Positions 16,343 to 26,700 are shown, counted from the first letter of the stretch. The stretch: 38,975 bases of DNA from Bradyrhizobiaceae bacterium (GCA_947481635.1 CANKHJ010000019.1:1-38975), one strand, 5' to 3'. The notes: a model not told the origin generated them from the sequence alone. Program-made: numbers and translations.

Positions 16343-17042
16343 TGCACTCTCGCTCGCCATCGCTGACCTGCACGCCTTCTACGGCGATTCCCACGTGCTG
16401 CATGGGGTGTCGCTGGACATCCCGGCGGGCGAATGCGTCACGATCATCGGCCGCAACGGCGCCGGCAAGACCACGACGTTGCGCTCGATCATGGGACTGA
16501 TCCAGAAGCGCACCGGCTCCATCAAAATCGCCGGGCAGGACGTCATCGCCGCTCCGCCGGAGAAGGTCGCACGGCTCGGCGTCGCCTATGTGCCGGAAGA
16601 GCGCGGCATCTACGCGACCCTCGACGTCACGGAAAATCTGCTGCTGCCGCGCAAGGTCAATGACCGCGGCATGTCGATCGACGACATTTACGCGCTGTTC
16701 CCGAACCTGAAGGAACGCCGCCGCAGCCAGGGCACACGGCTCTCCGGCGGCGAGCAGCAGATGCTCGCGATCGCGCGCGTGCTGCGCACCGGCGCGTCGC
16801 TGTTCCTGCTCGACGAGCCGACCGAAGGGCTCGCGCCGGTGATCGTCCAGCAGATCGGCAAGGCGATCGAGCTGATGAAGAGCCAGGGCCATACCATCGT
16901 GCTGGTGGAACAGAATTTCCGCTTCGCGACCAAGATCGCCGATCGTCACTACGTGATGGAGCGCGGCCGCATCATCGACATGATCCCGCGCGCCGAGGTG
17001 GCGGCTAAAGCCACGCAAATCCAGCAATACCTGGGAATCTGA
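16335..17042 (+). CDS. ABC transporter ATP-binding protein, LivF-like
   Basis: Second ATPase subunit of the importer, 235 aa, normal for LivF. Walker A is GRNGAGKTT (39-47), the signature is LSGGEQQMLA (136-145), Walker B is LFLLDEPTEGLAP, and the switch histidine position is replaced in IVLVEQNFRFA, where Q follows E as is usual in LivF proteins. The tail ATQIQQYLGI matches LivF C-termini. The ATG lies inside the end of livG and the stop is 10 nt before the GTG of the first permease gene. Confidence 0.95.
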   Translation: MADALSLAIADLHAFYGDSHVLHGVSLDIPAGECVTIIGRNGAGKTTTLRSIMGLIQKRTGSIKIAGQDVIAAPPEKVARLGVAYVPEERGIYATLDVTENLLLPRKVNDRGMSIDDIYALFPNLKERRRSQGTRLSGGEQQMLAIARVLRTGASLFLLDEPTEGLAPVIVQQIGKAIELMKSQGHTIVLVEQNFRFATKIADRHYVMERGRIIDMIPRAEVAAKATQIQQYLGI

Positions 17043-17052
17043 GGAAACAGCC

Positions 17053-17922
17053 GTGTCGAGCCAGGTCATCTTCGGACAATTGGTCGTCGGCCTGATCAAC
17101 GGGTCGTTCTACGCGCTGCTCAGCCTCGGCTTTGCGATCATCGTCGGGCTGCTCGGTATCATCAACGTCGCGCAGGGCACCTTCTACATGCTCGGCGCCT
17201 TCGGCTCGTGGATGCTGCTGAATTATCTCGGCATCGGCTATTGGCCGGCTCTGGTGCTGTCGCCGCTCGGCGCGGCGTTGCTCGGGATGCTGCTGGAGAA
17301 GACACTGATCTCGCGCGTCTACCACCTCGATCACATCTACGGATTGCTGCTCACCTACGGCCTGATGATGTTCATCATGGGCGCGTTCATCTATTTCTAC
17401 GCCACCGCGGGACGCCCCTATCCGGTTCCCGAGGAATTGCGCGGCGGCTACGACCTCGGCTTCATGTTCCTGCCGAAATATCGCGCCTGGGTGGTGCTGA
17501 TGGCGGTCGTGTTCTGCTTCGGCACCTGGTACGCGATCGAGAAAACCGCGATCGGCCGGACGCTCCGCGCCGCGACTGAAAACCCGCAACTCACCCGCGC
17601 TTTCGGCATCAACGTGCCGGCGCTGCTGACCTTCGGCTTCGGTGTCGGCGTCGCGCTCGCGGGCTTTGCCGGCGTGATGGCTGCGCCGATCTATTCGGTC
17701 TCACCGCTGATGGGCGGCGACCTGGTGATCGTCATCTTCGCGGTCGTGGTGGTCGGTGGCATGGGCTCGATCCTCGGCTCCATCGTCACCGCATTCTCGC
17801 TCGGTCTGCTCGAGGGATTGGCCAAGGTGGTCTATCCGCAAGGCTCCAACATGGTGATCTTCGTCATCATGCTGGTGGTGCTGCTGGTGAAACCGGCCGG
17901 CCTGTTCGGACACGAAAAATGA
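17053..17922 (+). CDS. ABC transporter permease, LivH-like
   Basis: Inner-membrane permease of the branched-chain-type importer, 289 aa, with about eight hydrophobic segments. The family opening [20 protein letters not shown] and the motif [20 protein letters not shown] are clear. The cytoplasmic coupling stretch [20 protein letters not shown] should contact the ATPases, and [21 protein letters not shown] lies near the C-terminus. Start is GTG at 17053 with GAGGAAACA upstream. The stop overlaps the next permease start (ATGA, 4 nt). Confidence 0.95.
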   Translation: MSSQVIFGQLVVGLINGSFYALLSLGFAIIVGLLGIINVAQGTFYMLGAFGSWMLLNYLGIGYWPALVLSPLGAALLGMLLEKTLISRVYHLDHIYGLLLTYGLMMFIMGAFIYFYATAGRPYPVPEELRGGYDLGFMFLPKYRAWVVLMAVVFCFGTWYAIEKTAIGRTLRAATENPQLTRAFGINVPALLTFGFGVGVALAGFAGVMAAPIYSVSPLMGGDLVIVIFAVVVVGGMGSILGSIVTAFSLGLLEGLAKVVYPQGSNMVIFVIMLVVLLVKPAGLFGHEK

Positions 17923-18902
17923 GCGCCATCGATACGAAGCCGACCGACACCAAGCCGGCCGCGGAAGCCGAGTCCTTCGCGACGTCGCGCAAGCTCGATT
18001 ACGCCTTCTATGCCCTCGCCCTCCTGGTGCTGATCGCGGCGCCGTTCTTCGTCTATCCGCTATTCCTCGCCAAGGTGCTGTGCTTCTGCCTGTTCGCCTG
18101 CGCCTTCAACCTGCTGCTCGGCTCGGTCGGCCTGCTCTCGCTCGGACATGCCGCCTTCTTCGGATCGGCAGCCTATATCGCGGGCCACGCCCTCAAGGTC
18201 TGGGGATTGCCGTTCGAACTGGCCGCGTTGCTCGGCACCGCCGCCGCCGCGGTTCTCGGCGTGGCCTTCGGTTACATCTCGATCCGTCGTTCGGGCCTCT
18301 ATTTCGCGATGATCACCCTCGCGCTCGGGCAGATGATCTACTTCCTCGCATTCCAGCTGCCGTTCACGCATGCGGAGGACGGACTGACCGCCGTGCCGCG
18401 CGGGAAACTGCTCGGCCTGTTCGACCTCAACAACAACCTGGTTCTCTATTATACGGCGGCAGTGGTGTTCGTCGCTGGATACCTGCTGATCCACCGCATC
18501 ACTCATTCGACCTTCGGGCAGATCCTCAATGGGATCCGCGAGAACCAGCCGCGCATGATCTCGCTCGGCTATCGCGTCAACGACTACAAGCTCGCGGTGT
18601 TCGCGCTCTCGGCGACGCTGGCGGGACTAGCCGGCGCGACCAAGACCATGGTGGTGCAACTCGCCTCCCCAGTCGACGTGCATTGGGCGACCTCGGGCGA
18701 CGTGATCCTGATGGCGCTGCTCGGCGGCGTCGGAACGTTGTTCGGGCCGGTGGTCGGCGCCGTGCTGGTCGAGATGCTGCAATTCTATCTCGCGGATTCC
18801 GGGCTCCCGATCCAGATGGTGATCGGCGCGATCTTCGTGCTCTGCATCCTGGTGTTCCGCCAGGGCATCGTCGGCGAGATCAACCGCATCCTCGGACGCT
18901 AG
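17919..18902 (+). CDS. ABC transporter permease, LivM-like
   Basis: Second inner-membrane permease, 327 aa. After about 20 polar residues come about nine hydrophobic segments. Family landmarks are [40 protein letters not shown], the coupling stretch [19 protein letters not shown] and [19 protein letters not shown]. It pairs with LivH to form the translocation path. It is translationally coupled to livH through a 4-nt overlap and is the last importer gene. The glycerol kinase gene starts 44 nt later on the same strand and may belong to the same transcript. Confidence 0.95.
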   Translation: MSAIDTKPTDTKPAAEAESFATSRKLDYAFYALALLVLIAAPFFVYPLFLAKVLCFCLFACAFNLLLGSVGLLSLGHAAFFGSAAYIAGHALKVWGLPFELAALLGTAAAAVLGVAFGYISIRRSGLYFAMITLALGQMIYFLAFQLPFTHAEDGLTAVPRGKLLGLFDLNNNLVLYYTAAVVFVAGYLLIHRITHSTFGQILNGIRENQPRMISLGYRVNDYKLAVFALSATLAGLAGATKTMVVQLASPVDVHWATSGDVILMALLGGVGTLFGPVVGAVLVEMLQFYLADSGLPIQMVIGAIFVLCILVFRQGIVGEINRILGR

Positions 18903-18946
18903 GACGGATCAGGGATTCGAGAAGCCGACAGGGTGTGGGAGGGCGC

Positions 18947-20500
18947 ATGCGCAGGGCTTCCGATGGAAGACGTCGCCGCGGCCGCTTCCTCCTCGCGATC
19001 GATCAGGGGACCACGAGCACAAGGGCGATTGTGTTCGATCGCCGCGGCACGATCCAAGCCGACGCGCGCAAAGAGTTTCGCCAGATTTTCCCGCATGCGG
19101 GGTGGGTCGAGCACGACCCCGAGGATATCTGGCAATCGGCCGTGGCTGTCGGCCACCGCGCCATCGCAAAAGCGCGCCTGAAGCCATCCGACATCGCGGC
19201 GATCGGAATCGCCAACCAGCGCGAGACCAGTGTCATATGGGATCGCGAGACCGGCGAGCCCATTCACAACGCGATCGTGTGGCAAGACCGCCGGACCGCG
19301 GAGTGGTGTCGAAGAATGCAGGCCAAGGTCGGCGCAGAAACGCTCGCGGACCGAACCGGGCTGCTGTTCGACCCCTATTTTTCCGCGTCGAAGATCGCCT
19401 GGCTGTTGGACAACGTCGCCGGCGCTCGCGCCGCCGCCGAGAAAGGGCGGCTGGCCTTCGGCACCATCGACACGTTCCTGTTATGGCGGCTGACGCGCGG
19501 CGCGGCGCATCTCACCGACGCGACCAATGCCTCGCGCACGATGCTGTTCAATCTCCAGACCCAGTCCTGGGACGACGAGTTGTTGCGCGCGTTTCGTATT
19601 CCCCGCTCGCTGTTGCCCGAGGTGCGCGACAATGCGGCCGAGTTCGGCGCCACCAGTCCCGAATTCTTCGGTGCCGCGATCCCGATCACTGGCATCGCCG
19701 TCGATCAGCAGGCAGCGACAGTCGGGCAAGCCTGTTTCAAGCAAGGCATGATCAAGATCACGTACGGCACCGGATGTTTTGCAGTGCTCAACACCGGCTC
19801 GCAGGCGGTGCTTTCGAGGAACCGGTTGCTGACCACGATCGCGTACCGGATCGCCGGCAAGTCGACCTTCGCGCTCGAGGGAAGCATTTTTGTCGCTGGC
19901 GCGGCCGTGCAGTGGCTGCGCGATCAGGTCGGCTTGATCGCCACCGCGGCCGATAGCGCCAAGCTCGCGGCAACTGTCCCGGATACGGACGGCGTGTATT
20001 TCGTCCCCGCGTTTACCGGGCTCGGCGCTCCGCACTGGGATCCGGACGCCCGTGGCGCCATCGTTGGTCTGACGCGTCAGACCAGCCGCGCCCATATCGT
20101 GCGGGCGGGCCTGGAAGCCGTCGTCTACCAGACACGCGATCTGATGAAGGCCATGAACGCGGATCGCGCAGCGCATGGCCGTGCCAGACTCGCCTCGATC
20201 CGCGTGGATGGCGGCATGGCGACGAACGACTGGACGATGCAGTTTCTCGCGGATCAGCTTGCTGTGACGGTCCGGCGTCCGGCCGTCACCGAAACCACGG
20301 CACTCGGCGCTGCGTTTCTGGCCGGGTTGGGTTGCGGCATGTTCGAATCGCTGGACGAGATTGCACAGACTTGGCGCTGCGCACGCGTGTTTGAACCGAC
20401 CATGGATAAGCGGCAAGGAAACAGGCTGTTCGCCGGGTGGACGGAGGCCGTCAACCGTGTCCGCACTCCCGCGCGGGTCAGCCCGGCACTCACAGCCTAG
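18947..20500 (+). CDS. glpK: Glycerol kinase
   Basis: FGGY-family kinase that phosphorylates glycerol to sn-glycerol-3-phosphate in the cytoplasm, 517 aa. The N-terminal phosphate loop [17 protein letters not shown], the glycerol-binding stretch [48 protein letters not shown] and KITYGTGCF, and the C-terminal [19 protein letters not shown], are all intact, so it should be active. The frame runs open far upstream inside the permease gene, but ATG 18947 with GGGAGGG just before it is the family-consistent start; about ten extra Arg-rich residues precede the usual N-terminus. No glpD, glpF or glpR is near. Its place behind an ABC importer operon (44 nt) is unusual. Confidence 0.93.
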   Translation: MRRASDGRRRRGRFLLAIDQGTTSTRAIVFDRRGTIQADARKEFRQIFPHAGWVEHDPEDIWQSAVAVGHRAIAKARLKPSDIAAIGIANQRETSVIWDRETGEPIHNAIVWQDRRTAEWCRRMQAKVGAETLADRTGLLFDPYFSASKIAWLLDNVAGARAAAEKGRLAFGTIDTFLLWRLTRGAAHLTDATNASRTMLFNLQTQSWDDELLRAFRIPRSLLPEVRDNAAEFGATSPEFFGAAIPITGIAVDQQAATVGQACFKQGMIKITYGTGCFAVLNTGSQAVLSRNRLLTTIAYRIAGKSTFALEGSIFVAGAAVQWLRDQVGLIATAADSAKLAATVPDTDGVYFVPAFTGLGAPHWDPDARGAIVGLTRQTSRAHIVRAGLEAVVYQTRDLMKAMNADRAAHGRARLASIRVDGGMATNDWTMQFLADQLAVTVRRPAVTETTALGAAFLAGLGCGMFESLDEIAQTWRCARVFEPTMDKRQGNRLFAGWTEAVNRVRTPARVSPALTA

Positions 20501-20588
20501 GGGTTGTCCCGGGCTCGACAGCTTCCTGGAAGCGCTCTAAAACGCTCTGGAATACCAAGCCTAGGGTTATCGGCGGGAACCTAACCCC

Positions 20589-21818
20589 ATGAATTATGAC
20601 GCTTTTTTCGAGAGCGCCCTGGAGCGCCTGCACGACGAGCGGCGCTACCGCGTGTTTGCCGATCTGGAGCGGATCGCCGGCCGCTTCCCGCGCGCGCTCT
20701 GGCATTCCCCGCAAGGCCCGCGCGACATCGTGATCTGGTGCTCCAATGATTATCTCGGCATGGGCCAGCATCCGAAAGTGGTCGGCGCCATGGTCGAGAC
20801 CGCGACTCGCATCGGCACCGGCGCCGGCGGCACCCGCAACATCGCCGGCACCAATCATCCGCTGGTCGAGCTTGAGCGCGAGCTCGCCGACCTGCATCGC
20901 AAGGAAGCCGCCCTGGTGTTCACCTCGGGTTATGTCTCGAATGAGACCGGCATCTCGACACTCGCCAAGCTGATGCCGAATTGCGTGATCCTCTCGGATG
21001 CGTCGAACCACAATTCGATGATCGAGGGCATCCGCCAGTCGCATTGCGAGAAGCATATCTTCCGGCACAACGACGTGGCGCATCTTGAGGAATTGCTGCG
21101 CGGGATCGATCCGCGGCGGCCGAAGCTGATCATCTTCGAGAGTCTCTATTCGATGGACGGCGACGTAGCGCCGATCAACGCGATCTGCGACCTCGCCGAG
21201 CGCTACAACGCGATGACCTATATCGACGAGGTGCACGCGGTCGGCATGTATGGCCCGCGCGGCGGCGGCATTGCCGAGCGCGAGAATGCCATGGCGCGCA
21301 TCGACGTGATCGAGGGCACGCTGGCAAAAGCCTTTGGCTGCCTCGGCGGCTATATCAGCGGCAGCGCGGCGCTGATCGACGCGGTGCGTTCCTATGCCCC
21401 GGGCTTCATCTTCACCACCGCATTGCCGCCGGCGATCTGCGCCGCGGCGAGCGCCGCGATCCGTCATCTCAAGTCATCGAGCTGGGAGCGCGAGCGCCAC
21501 CAGGACCGCGCCGCGCGCGTCAAGGCGGTGCTGTCGGCGGCCGGCCTGCCGGTGATGCCGAACGACACTCATATCGTGCCGGTGCTGGTCGGCGATCCGG
21601 AGAAGTGCAAGGCGATCTGCGACATGCTGCTCGAAGAGCATGGCATCTATGTTCAGCCGATCAACTACCCGACCGTGCCGAAGGGCACCGAACGGCTGCG
21701 CATCACGCCCTCGCCGTATCACGACGACGCGCTGATTGACCTGCTGGCCGAAGCACTGGTCGATGTGTGGGAACGGCTCGGATTGACCCGCAAGGACCGC
21801 GCGCTGGCGGCGGAATAG
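20589..21818 (+). CDS. hemA: 5-aminolevulinate synthase
   Basis: PLP-dependent enzyme condensing glycine and succinyl-CoA to 5-aminolevulinate, the first step of tetrapyrrole synthesis by the C4 (Shemin) route used by Alphaproteobacteria. 409 aa, normal length. Landmarks are [13 protein letters not shown], the glycine loop [13 protein letters not shown] (77-89), [37 protein letters not shown] (211-230) and the PLP lysine K247 in [18 protein letters not shown]. The AONS relatives share the fold, but the overall sequence, with NSMIEGIR and the [17 protein letters not shown] end, is that of ALA synthase. The leader between glpK and the ATG contains a small hairpin next to the start and no FNR-type TTGAT-N4-ATCAA box. 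Confidence 0.96.
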   Translation: MNYDAFFESALERLHDERRYRVFADLERIAGRFPRALWHSPQGPRDIVIWCSNDYLGMGQHPKVVGAMVETATRIGTGAGGTRNIAGTNHPLVELERELADLHRKEAALVFTSGYVSNETGISTLAKLMPNCVILSDASNHNSMIEGIRQSHCEKHIFRHNDVAHLEELLRGIDPRRPKLIIFESLYSMDGDVAPINAICDLAERYNAMTYIDEVHAVGMYGPRGGGIAERENAMARIDVIEGTLAKAFGCLGGYISGSAALIDAVRSYAPGFIFTTALPPAICAAASAAIRHLKSSSWERERHQDRAARVKAVLSAAGLPVMPNDTHIVPVLVGDPEKCKAICDMLLEEHGIYVQPINYPTVPKGTERLRITPSPYHDDALIDLLAEALVDVWERLGLTRKDRALAAE

Positions 21819-21829
21819 CTATCGGTGCG

Positions 21830-21850
21830 CTCCCCTCCCCCTTGCGGGGC
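21830..21850. repeat. Left half of a split C/G-tract hairpin repeat
   Basis: CTCCCCTCCCCC is followed by TTGCGGGG, resembling the left arm and loop of the CTTGCGGGG-type hairpin that is intact at 31243-31274. The expected right arm is missing here. A matching GGGGGAGGGTAAG occurs at 22435-22447, across the accessory patch. It lies just behind hemA and could serve as a weak terminator. Confidence 0.4.
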
Positions 21851-21895
21851 TTTGCACAATAACCCAAGAATTCAGTTGTGTTTTTGTGCAAGTCA

Positions 21896-21935
21896 GAGAG
21901 TTTTTGTGCAGCACCGAATTCTGCGCAAAACTCTC
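21896..21935. repeat. Hairpin with ~15-bp stem in an AT-richer patch
   Basis: GAGAGTTTTTGTGCAG (21896-21911) pairs with CTGCGCAAAACTCTC (21921-21935), with one bulged T and one G-T wobble, around a 9-nt loop CACCGAATT. The 11-mer GTTTTTGTGCA of the left arm also occurs as a direct repeat at 21880-21890, 20 bp upstream of its copy at 21900-21910. Function unknown: it may be a mobile-element remnant or a protein-binding site. Confidence 0.6.
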
Positions 21936-21943
21936 AGAAGCAG

Positions 21944-22399
21944 GTCCGCTTTACCCTCGACAGCGGACACTAGCGGACCTGACCGGCATGTCCGCTAAGT
22001 GCCAATAGAGACTTTTGCTCCTAAAACCTGTTTGAGATAACTTATTCCATGCCCAATGAATGGCTCCGAATCTTTGGCGTTGCACTAATCTTTTGGGGTG
22101 CGATTGACATGGTGCTCTTTCTTCGGCGGGGCTGGTTTCGTACCATTGGCGTTCGTGAAATCGTTTATCGCAATAGCCAACCAGATAGATTCTGGCTCAA
22201 TTATTTTTTTGACGTCGTTGGCCTCTATGTGTTGGGTGGCTTGCTGATATACTTGTCTTTCTAGTCGCCGCCTTCACACTTGTCGCCTCTATTCCCAACA
22301 GCGACCGTAAGCGGAGCACTAGATGCGAAGTCCGCTTTGGGTCATTAGCGGACTTTCCGCCAAGTTTGAGGCATGTCTGCTTTCCCCCTGAAGGCGGAC
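21944..22399. repeat. Cluster of GTCCGCT/AGCGGAC heptamer repeats flanking a small ORF
   Basis: GTCCGCT or its complement occurs at 21944-21950, 21962-21968, 21972-21978 and 21990-21996, before the small ORF. After it, exact copies lie at 22330-22336 and 22347-22353, with near copies at 22310-22316 (AGCGGAG), 22375-22381 (GTCTGCT) and 22393-22399 (GGCGGAC). Copies alternate in orientation and can pair into several hairpins. The pattern is confined to this non-coding patch. Confidence 0.7.
22049..22264 (+). CDS. Small predicted membrane protein, hypothetical
   Basis: 71-aa ORF I do not recognise. Two hydrophobic helices (about residues 8-25, IFGVALIFWGAIDMVLFL, and about 52-71, YFFDVVGLYVLGGLLIYLSF) are joined by a basic polar loop (RRGWFRTIGVREIVYRNSQPDR). 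That composition looks like a real small membrane protein rather than a chance frame. The local sequence is visibly richer in A/T than the neighbours. No clear Shine-Dalgarno sequence precedes the ATG, only GAGATAA at a long distance. It sits alone between hemA and a convergent abrB-like gene, flanked on both sides by heptamer repeats, which suggests acquired DNA. Confidence 0.5.
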   Translation: MPNEWLRIFGVALIFWGAIDMVLFLRRGWFRTIGVREIVYRNSQPDRFWLNYFFDVVGLYVLGGLLIYLSF

Positions 22400-22423
22400 A
22401 TTGTCGTCAAGTCCGGGATCATC

Positions 22424-22446
22424 GCCCCCCGCGAGGGGGAGGGTAA
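22424..22446. repeat. Right half of a split C/G-tract hairpin repeat
   Basis: CCCCCC-GCGA-GGGGG forms a short hairpin, followed by AGGGTAA. The GGGGGAGGG arm complements CCCTCCCCC near 21833-21841 on the other side of the accessory patch. It lies immediately behind the stop of the minus-strand AbrB-like gene and could also serve as its terminator. Confidence 0.4.
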
Positions 22447-22451
22447 GAAGA

Positions 22452-23558
22452 CTAATCATCCGGCGCCGCGTCCGGTGTACGCGCCGGCGGCTTCGCGGTC
22501 GTGCCGCCGAAGATCCGCATCAGCAGCGGCAATGCCGACGACACCATGATGAACCGCGACACGTGGTGCGCGCCGACATAGACCGGGTCGCCGGCCAGCG
22601 AGAGCACCAGGATCATCATCGCGTCTTGCGCGCCGGGCGAGAACGCCAGCACCACATCAGCGATGCGGAACGGCAGCAACGTCGTGAGCAGCACGACAAA
22701 GACGATCGTCACAGTCATCGTCACCGCGAAGGCGCCGATGGCCGCGGTGATGTAACGCAGCAGCAGCCGCGGCGTGGTGCCATTGAAGCGCGAGCCGGTC
22801 ATCGCGCCGACGCCGAGCATGGTGACGATCACAAGCCAGGCCGGCAATTGGCCCACGATCAACCCAGACCCATGCAGCACCGCGGAGGCGGCCATCGAGC
22901 CGAAGATCGCCGCGCCGGGGAAGCGGATGCGCTCGAACACGAAGGTCGTGGCAGCGCAGGCGGCGATCAGGATCGCGAGCTCGGGCAGCGAATGGATCGC
23001 GACCGACCCGCCAAGGAAATTGGCTGAGGATGGCACGTGACCGAAGGCGGTGAGCGCGATCGGGGTGCCGACCGCGAGGAACACGACGCGCATCGTCTGG
23101 ACGATCACGATGGCCGGCAGATTGACCTGAACACCGACCGACAGCGCGATGACCTGCGACAGCGCGCCGGGCGACGACGCGAACAGCGCCGACAGCGGGT
23201 CCCATCCATGGACGAAACGCAGATAGGACGAGGTGGCGGCGAACAGCGCGACCATGCATAGCGCCAGCATGGCGATGCTGAGCGGCCAGGTCGCGACGCC
23301 GGTCAGTGTCGCCGGCGTCACCGCCGCCCCCAGCACGACGCCGAGCGCAAACAGAACCAGCCGCACCAGCGGTGCCGGCACGAAGGTGGGGCGGCCGATC
23401 AATCCCGCCGCCGCGACTGCGGTCAGCGAACCCGAGACATAGCCGGCCGGCACGCCGCCGAGCCCGAAAGCCAGCCCGCCGGCCGCCGAGATTGCCAGCG
23501 TCTCGGCGCAGTTGAGCGCGAGCACCCGTTTGGGAGAGGTCGGCAAGGAGGACGCCAT
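22452..23558 (-). CDS. AbrB-family integral membrane protein
   Basis: 368-aa polytopic inner-membrane protein of the AbrB/PF05145 family (often annotated as putative ammonia monooxygenase or AbrB-like regulator, names that are not well supported functionally). About ten hydrophobic segments form two similar halves. The first has GGLAFGLGGVPAGYVSGSL and SPGALSQVIALSVG; the second has PGAAIFGSMAASAVLHGSG, LGVGAMTGSRFNG and FSPGAQDAMMILVLSLAGDPVYVGAHHVSR. The duplication and the S/P-G-A motifs are family hallmarks. The substrate is unknown; a transport role is likely from topology. It is divergent from the hybrid kinase gene across 147 bp. Start at ATG 23558. Confidence 0.88.
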   Translation of the reverse strand: MASSLPTSPKRVLALNCAETLAISAAGGLAFGLGGVPAGYVSGSLTAVAAAGLIGRPTFVPAPLVRLVLFALGVVLGAAVTPATLTGVATWPLSIAMLALCMVALFAATSSYLRFVHGWDPLSALFASSPGALSQVIALSVGVQVNLPAIVIVQTMRVVFLAVGTPIALTAFGHVPSSANFLGGSVAIHSLPELAILIAACAATTFVFERIRFPGAAIFGSMAASAVLHGSGLIVGQLPAWLVIVTMLGVGAMTGSRFNGTTPRLLLRYITAAIGAFAVTMTVTIVFVVLLTTLLPFRIADVVLAFSPGAQDAMMILVLSLAGDPVYVGAHHVSRFIMVSSALPLLMRIFGGTTAKPPARTPDAAPDD

Positions 23559-23705
23559 GAGCCGCGATCAATGCCGCGCGACCGGGCCAAGGTCAAACAC
23601 TCAAAGCAGGTAGTTTCATGTCGCCGCCGCCGGGCGGCCATGTCAAACTAGCGCCCGGGAGGACGCCGTGCGTTACGCCGAAACATCGCACCGCAAGATG
23701 GAGCC

Positions 23706-26700
23706 ATGATCGAAGGCTGGGTCGTGATCGCGGTGGCGCTGGGCTATATCAGCCTGCTGTTCGTCATCGCCAGCTATGGCGACCGGACGCGCCGGTTCGG
23801 ACGCGAGATCCGCGCCGGCCTGCTGATCTATCCGCTCTCGCTGGCGATCTACTGCACCTCCTGGACCTTCTTCGGCTCGGTTGGTCTCGCCTCGCGTACC
23901 AGCTTCGACTTCCTCACCATCTATGTCGGCCCGATCGTGATGATCGGCCTTTGCGCGCCGCTGATCATGCGCATCGTGCGGCTCGCCAAGGCGCAGAACA
24001 TCACCTCGATCGCGGACTTCATCGCCGCGCGCTACGGAAAGGCGCAGGCGGTCGCCGCGACCGTCGCTTTGATCGCGATCGTCGGCGTGATCCCCTATAT
24101 CGCGCTGCAGCTGAAGGCGGTGTCCTCCTCGCTCACCACCGTGCTCGCGCATACCGGATCGGACGGCGCGGCGGTGGTCGGCGACCTGTCGCTGTTCGTC
24201 GCGCTCTCGATGGCGGTATTCGCGATCCTGTTCGGCACCCGCCACATCGACGCCACCGAGCACCAGGACGGCCTGATGCTCGCCATCGCGACCGAGTCGG
24301 TCGTCAAGCTGGTCGCCTTCGTCGCGGTCGGCGTGTTCGTCACATTCTGGATGTTCGACGGACCGAGCGACCTGTTTTACCGCGCCATGGCACAGGCAGA
24401 CACCGCCGCCTTGCTGACACGCGAGCCGCATATCGGAACGATCGCGGCGATGACGCTGCTGTCGTTCTTCGCCATCATGCTGCTGCCGCGCCAATTCCAT
24501 GTCACGGTGGTGGAGAACAACAACGAGCAGGAGATCAAGCGCGCCGCCTGGCTGTTCCCGCTCTATCTGGTGCTGATCAACCTGTTCGTGATCCCGATCG
24601 CACTCGCCGGATTGCTGATCTTCCGGCCGGGCCAGGTCGACAGCGACATGTTCGTGCTGGCCTTGCCGGCCGCCGCCGGCTCCGACGTGTTCACGCTGAT
24701 CGCCTTCGTCGGCGGATTGTCGGCCGCAACCGCGATGGTGATCGTGGAGACCGTGGCGCTCGCCATCATGGTGTCGAACGACATCGTGGTGCCGCTGGTG
24801 CTGCAGCGGCGTGAATCGTTCCTGTCGAACCGCGTCAACGTCAGCACGCTGCTGCTGACGGTGCGCCGCCTCTCGATCTTCGTGATCCTGTTTCTCGCAT
24901 ACATGTATTACCGCTCGGCCGGCGATGCGCAGCTTGCCTCGATCGGGCTGCTGTCATTCGCCGCGGTGGCGCAGCTTGCGCCAGCCTTCTTCGGCGGCCT
25001 GCTGTGGCGGCGTCCGACCGCGCAGAGCGCGATGGCCGGCATGACCGTCGGCATTCTGGTCTGGGCTTATACGCTGTTCCTGCCGAGCTTCGCCGATGCC
25101 GGCCTGGTCAGCGGCAGCATCCTGACCCAGGGACCGTTCGGGATCGGCTGGCTGCGACCACAGGCGCTGTTCGGGCTCGACCTGCCGCCGTTGGTGCATG
25201 GCGTGTTGTGGAGCCTGTCGCTCAACGTCCTCGCCTATATCGTGTTTGCGTTCGGCCGCGCGCCGACCTCGATCGAACGGTTGCAGGCCGACCTGTTCGT
25301 GCCGACCGACCTCACGCCTATCACGCCGAGCCGGCTGTGGCGCAGCTCCGTCACGGTCGAAGAATTGACCACCACGGTGGTGCGCTATCTCGGCGAGGAG
25401 CGCGCCCGCATCTCGCTCGACAGCTACGCGACGACGCGCGGCATCAGCCTCGATCCCAAGGCCGAGGCCGATTTCCAGTTGCTGCGCTACGCCGAGCACC
25501 TGCTCGCGTCCGCGATCGGCGCGGCCTCGTCGCGGCTGGTGCTGTCGCTGGTATTGCGCAAGCGCACGGTGTCGCGCCGCGCCGCGCTCAAGCTGCTCGA
25601 CGATGCGAATGCCGCGATCCACTATAACCGCGAGATCTTGCAGACCGCGCTCGATCACGTGCGCCAGGGCATCGCGGTGTTCAATACCGAACTGCATCTG
25701 GTCTGCTGGAACCGGCAATTCGGCGAAATTCTCGACCTGCCGCCGCAGCACACCCAGCTCGGCACCGCGCTCGACGAAATCCTGCGCTTCAACGCACAGC
25801 GCAGCAACGGAAGCGAACACAACATCGCGGATGCGGTGCGTGACCAGCTCGCGCGCTACGTCGCCGTCGGCGAACCATTCCTGGAACGCTTCGATGAGCG
25901 CGGCCTGGTGGTGGAGGTGCGCGCCAACCATATGCCCGACGGCGGCATCGTCACGACCTTCACCGACATCACGCCGAGCGTGCAGGCGGCGGAGGAATTG
26001 GCGCGCGCCAACGAAACGCTGGAACGGCGCGTGCACCAGCGCACCGAGGAACTGACCCGGCTCAACGTCGAACTGGGGCGCGCCAAAGCGGAAGCCGAAC
26101 AGGCCAACCTTTCGAAGACCCGCTTCCTCGCCGCCGCGAGCCACGACATCCTTCAGCCGCTCAATGCGGCCAGGCTTTACGTGACCAGCCTGATCGAGCG
26201 CCAGAGCACCGGCAGCGACACCCAACTGGTCGGCAATATCGACGCCTCGCTCGAGGCGGTGGAAGAAATTCTCGGCGCGCTGCTCGACATTTCGCGGCTC
26301 GATGCCGGCGCCCTGAAGCCCGAATTGATGACCTTCCGGATCGATGAATTGCTGCGCCAGATCGAGGTCGAATTCGCGCCGATGGCGACCGAGAAGGGAC
26401 TGGCCCTCGGCTTCATCCCATCACGGCTGGTGGTGCGGTCGGACCGCCGCCTGTTGCGCCGGCTGCTGCAGAACCTGGTCTCCAACGCGATCAAATACAC
26501 ACCCAAGGGCCGCGTGCTGGTCGGTTGCCGCCGGCATGGACGAAAACTGCGCATCGACGTCTATGACACCGGCCTCGGCATTCCGGTGTCGAAGCGCCAA
26601 GCGATCTTCCAGGAATTCCACCGCCTGGACCACGGCACCCGGGTGGCGCGCGGCCTGGGGCTGGGATTGTCGATCGTCGAGCGCATCGCGCGCGTGCTCG

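Noticed and set aside
18080-18946. N-terminal extension of the glycerol kinase frame back into livM
   Set aside because: Translation is Arg-rich and not kinase-like; livM is intact in another frame, and a good ribosome site precedes ATG 18947.
20501-20588. FNR/FixK box controlling hemA
   Set aside because: No TTGAT-N4-ATCAA-like sequence is present in the leader.
21819-22451. Insertion sequence or CRISPR array in the repeat-rich patch
   Set aside because: No transposase frame, no terminal target duplication that I could find, and the repeats are 7-nt motifs of mixed orientation without regular spacers.
22452-23558. AbrB-like gene as an ammonia monooxygenase subunit or DNA-binding AbrB regulator
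   Set aside because: The protein is a duplicated multi-helix membrane protein without AMO motifs or a SpoVT/AbrB DNA-binding fold. The names are historical annotations.
24954-26225. 423-codon minus-strand frame inside the hybrid kinase gene
   Set aside because: Antisense shadow: the kinase domains on the plus strand are intact through this region.
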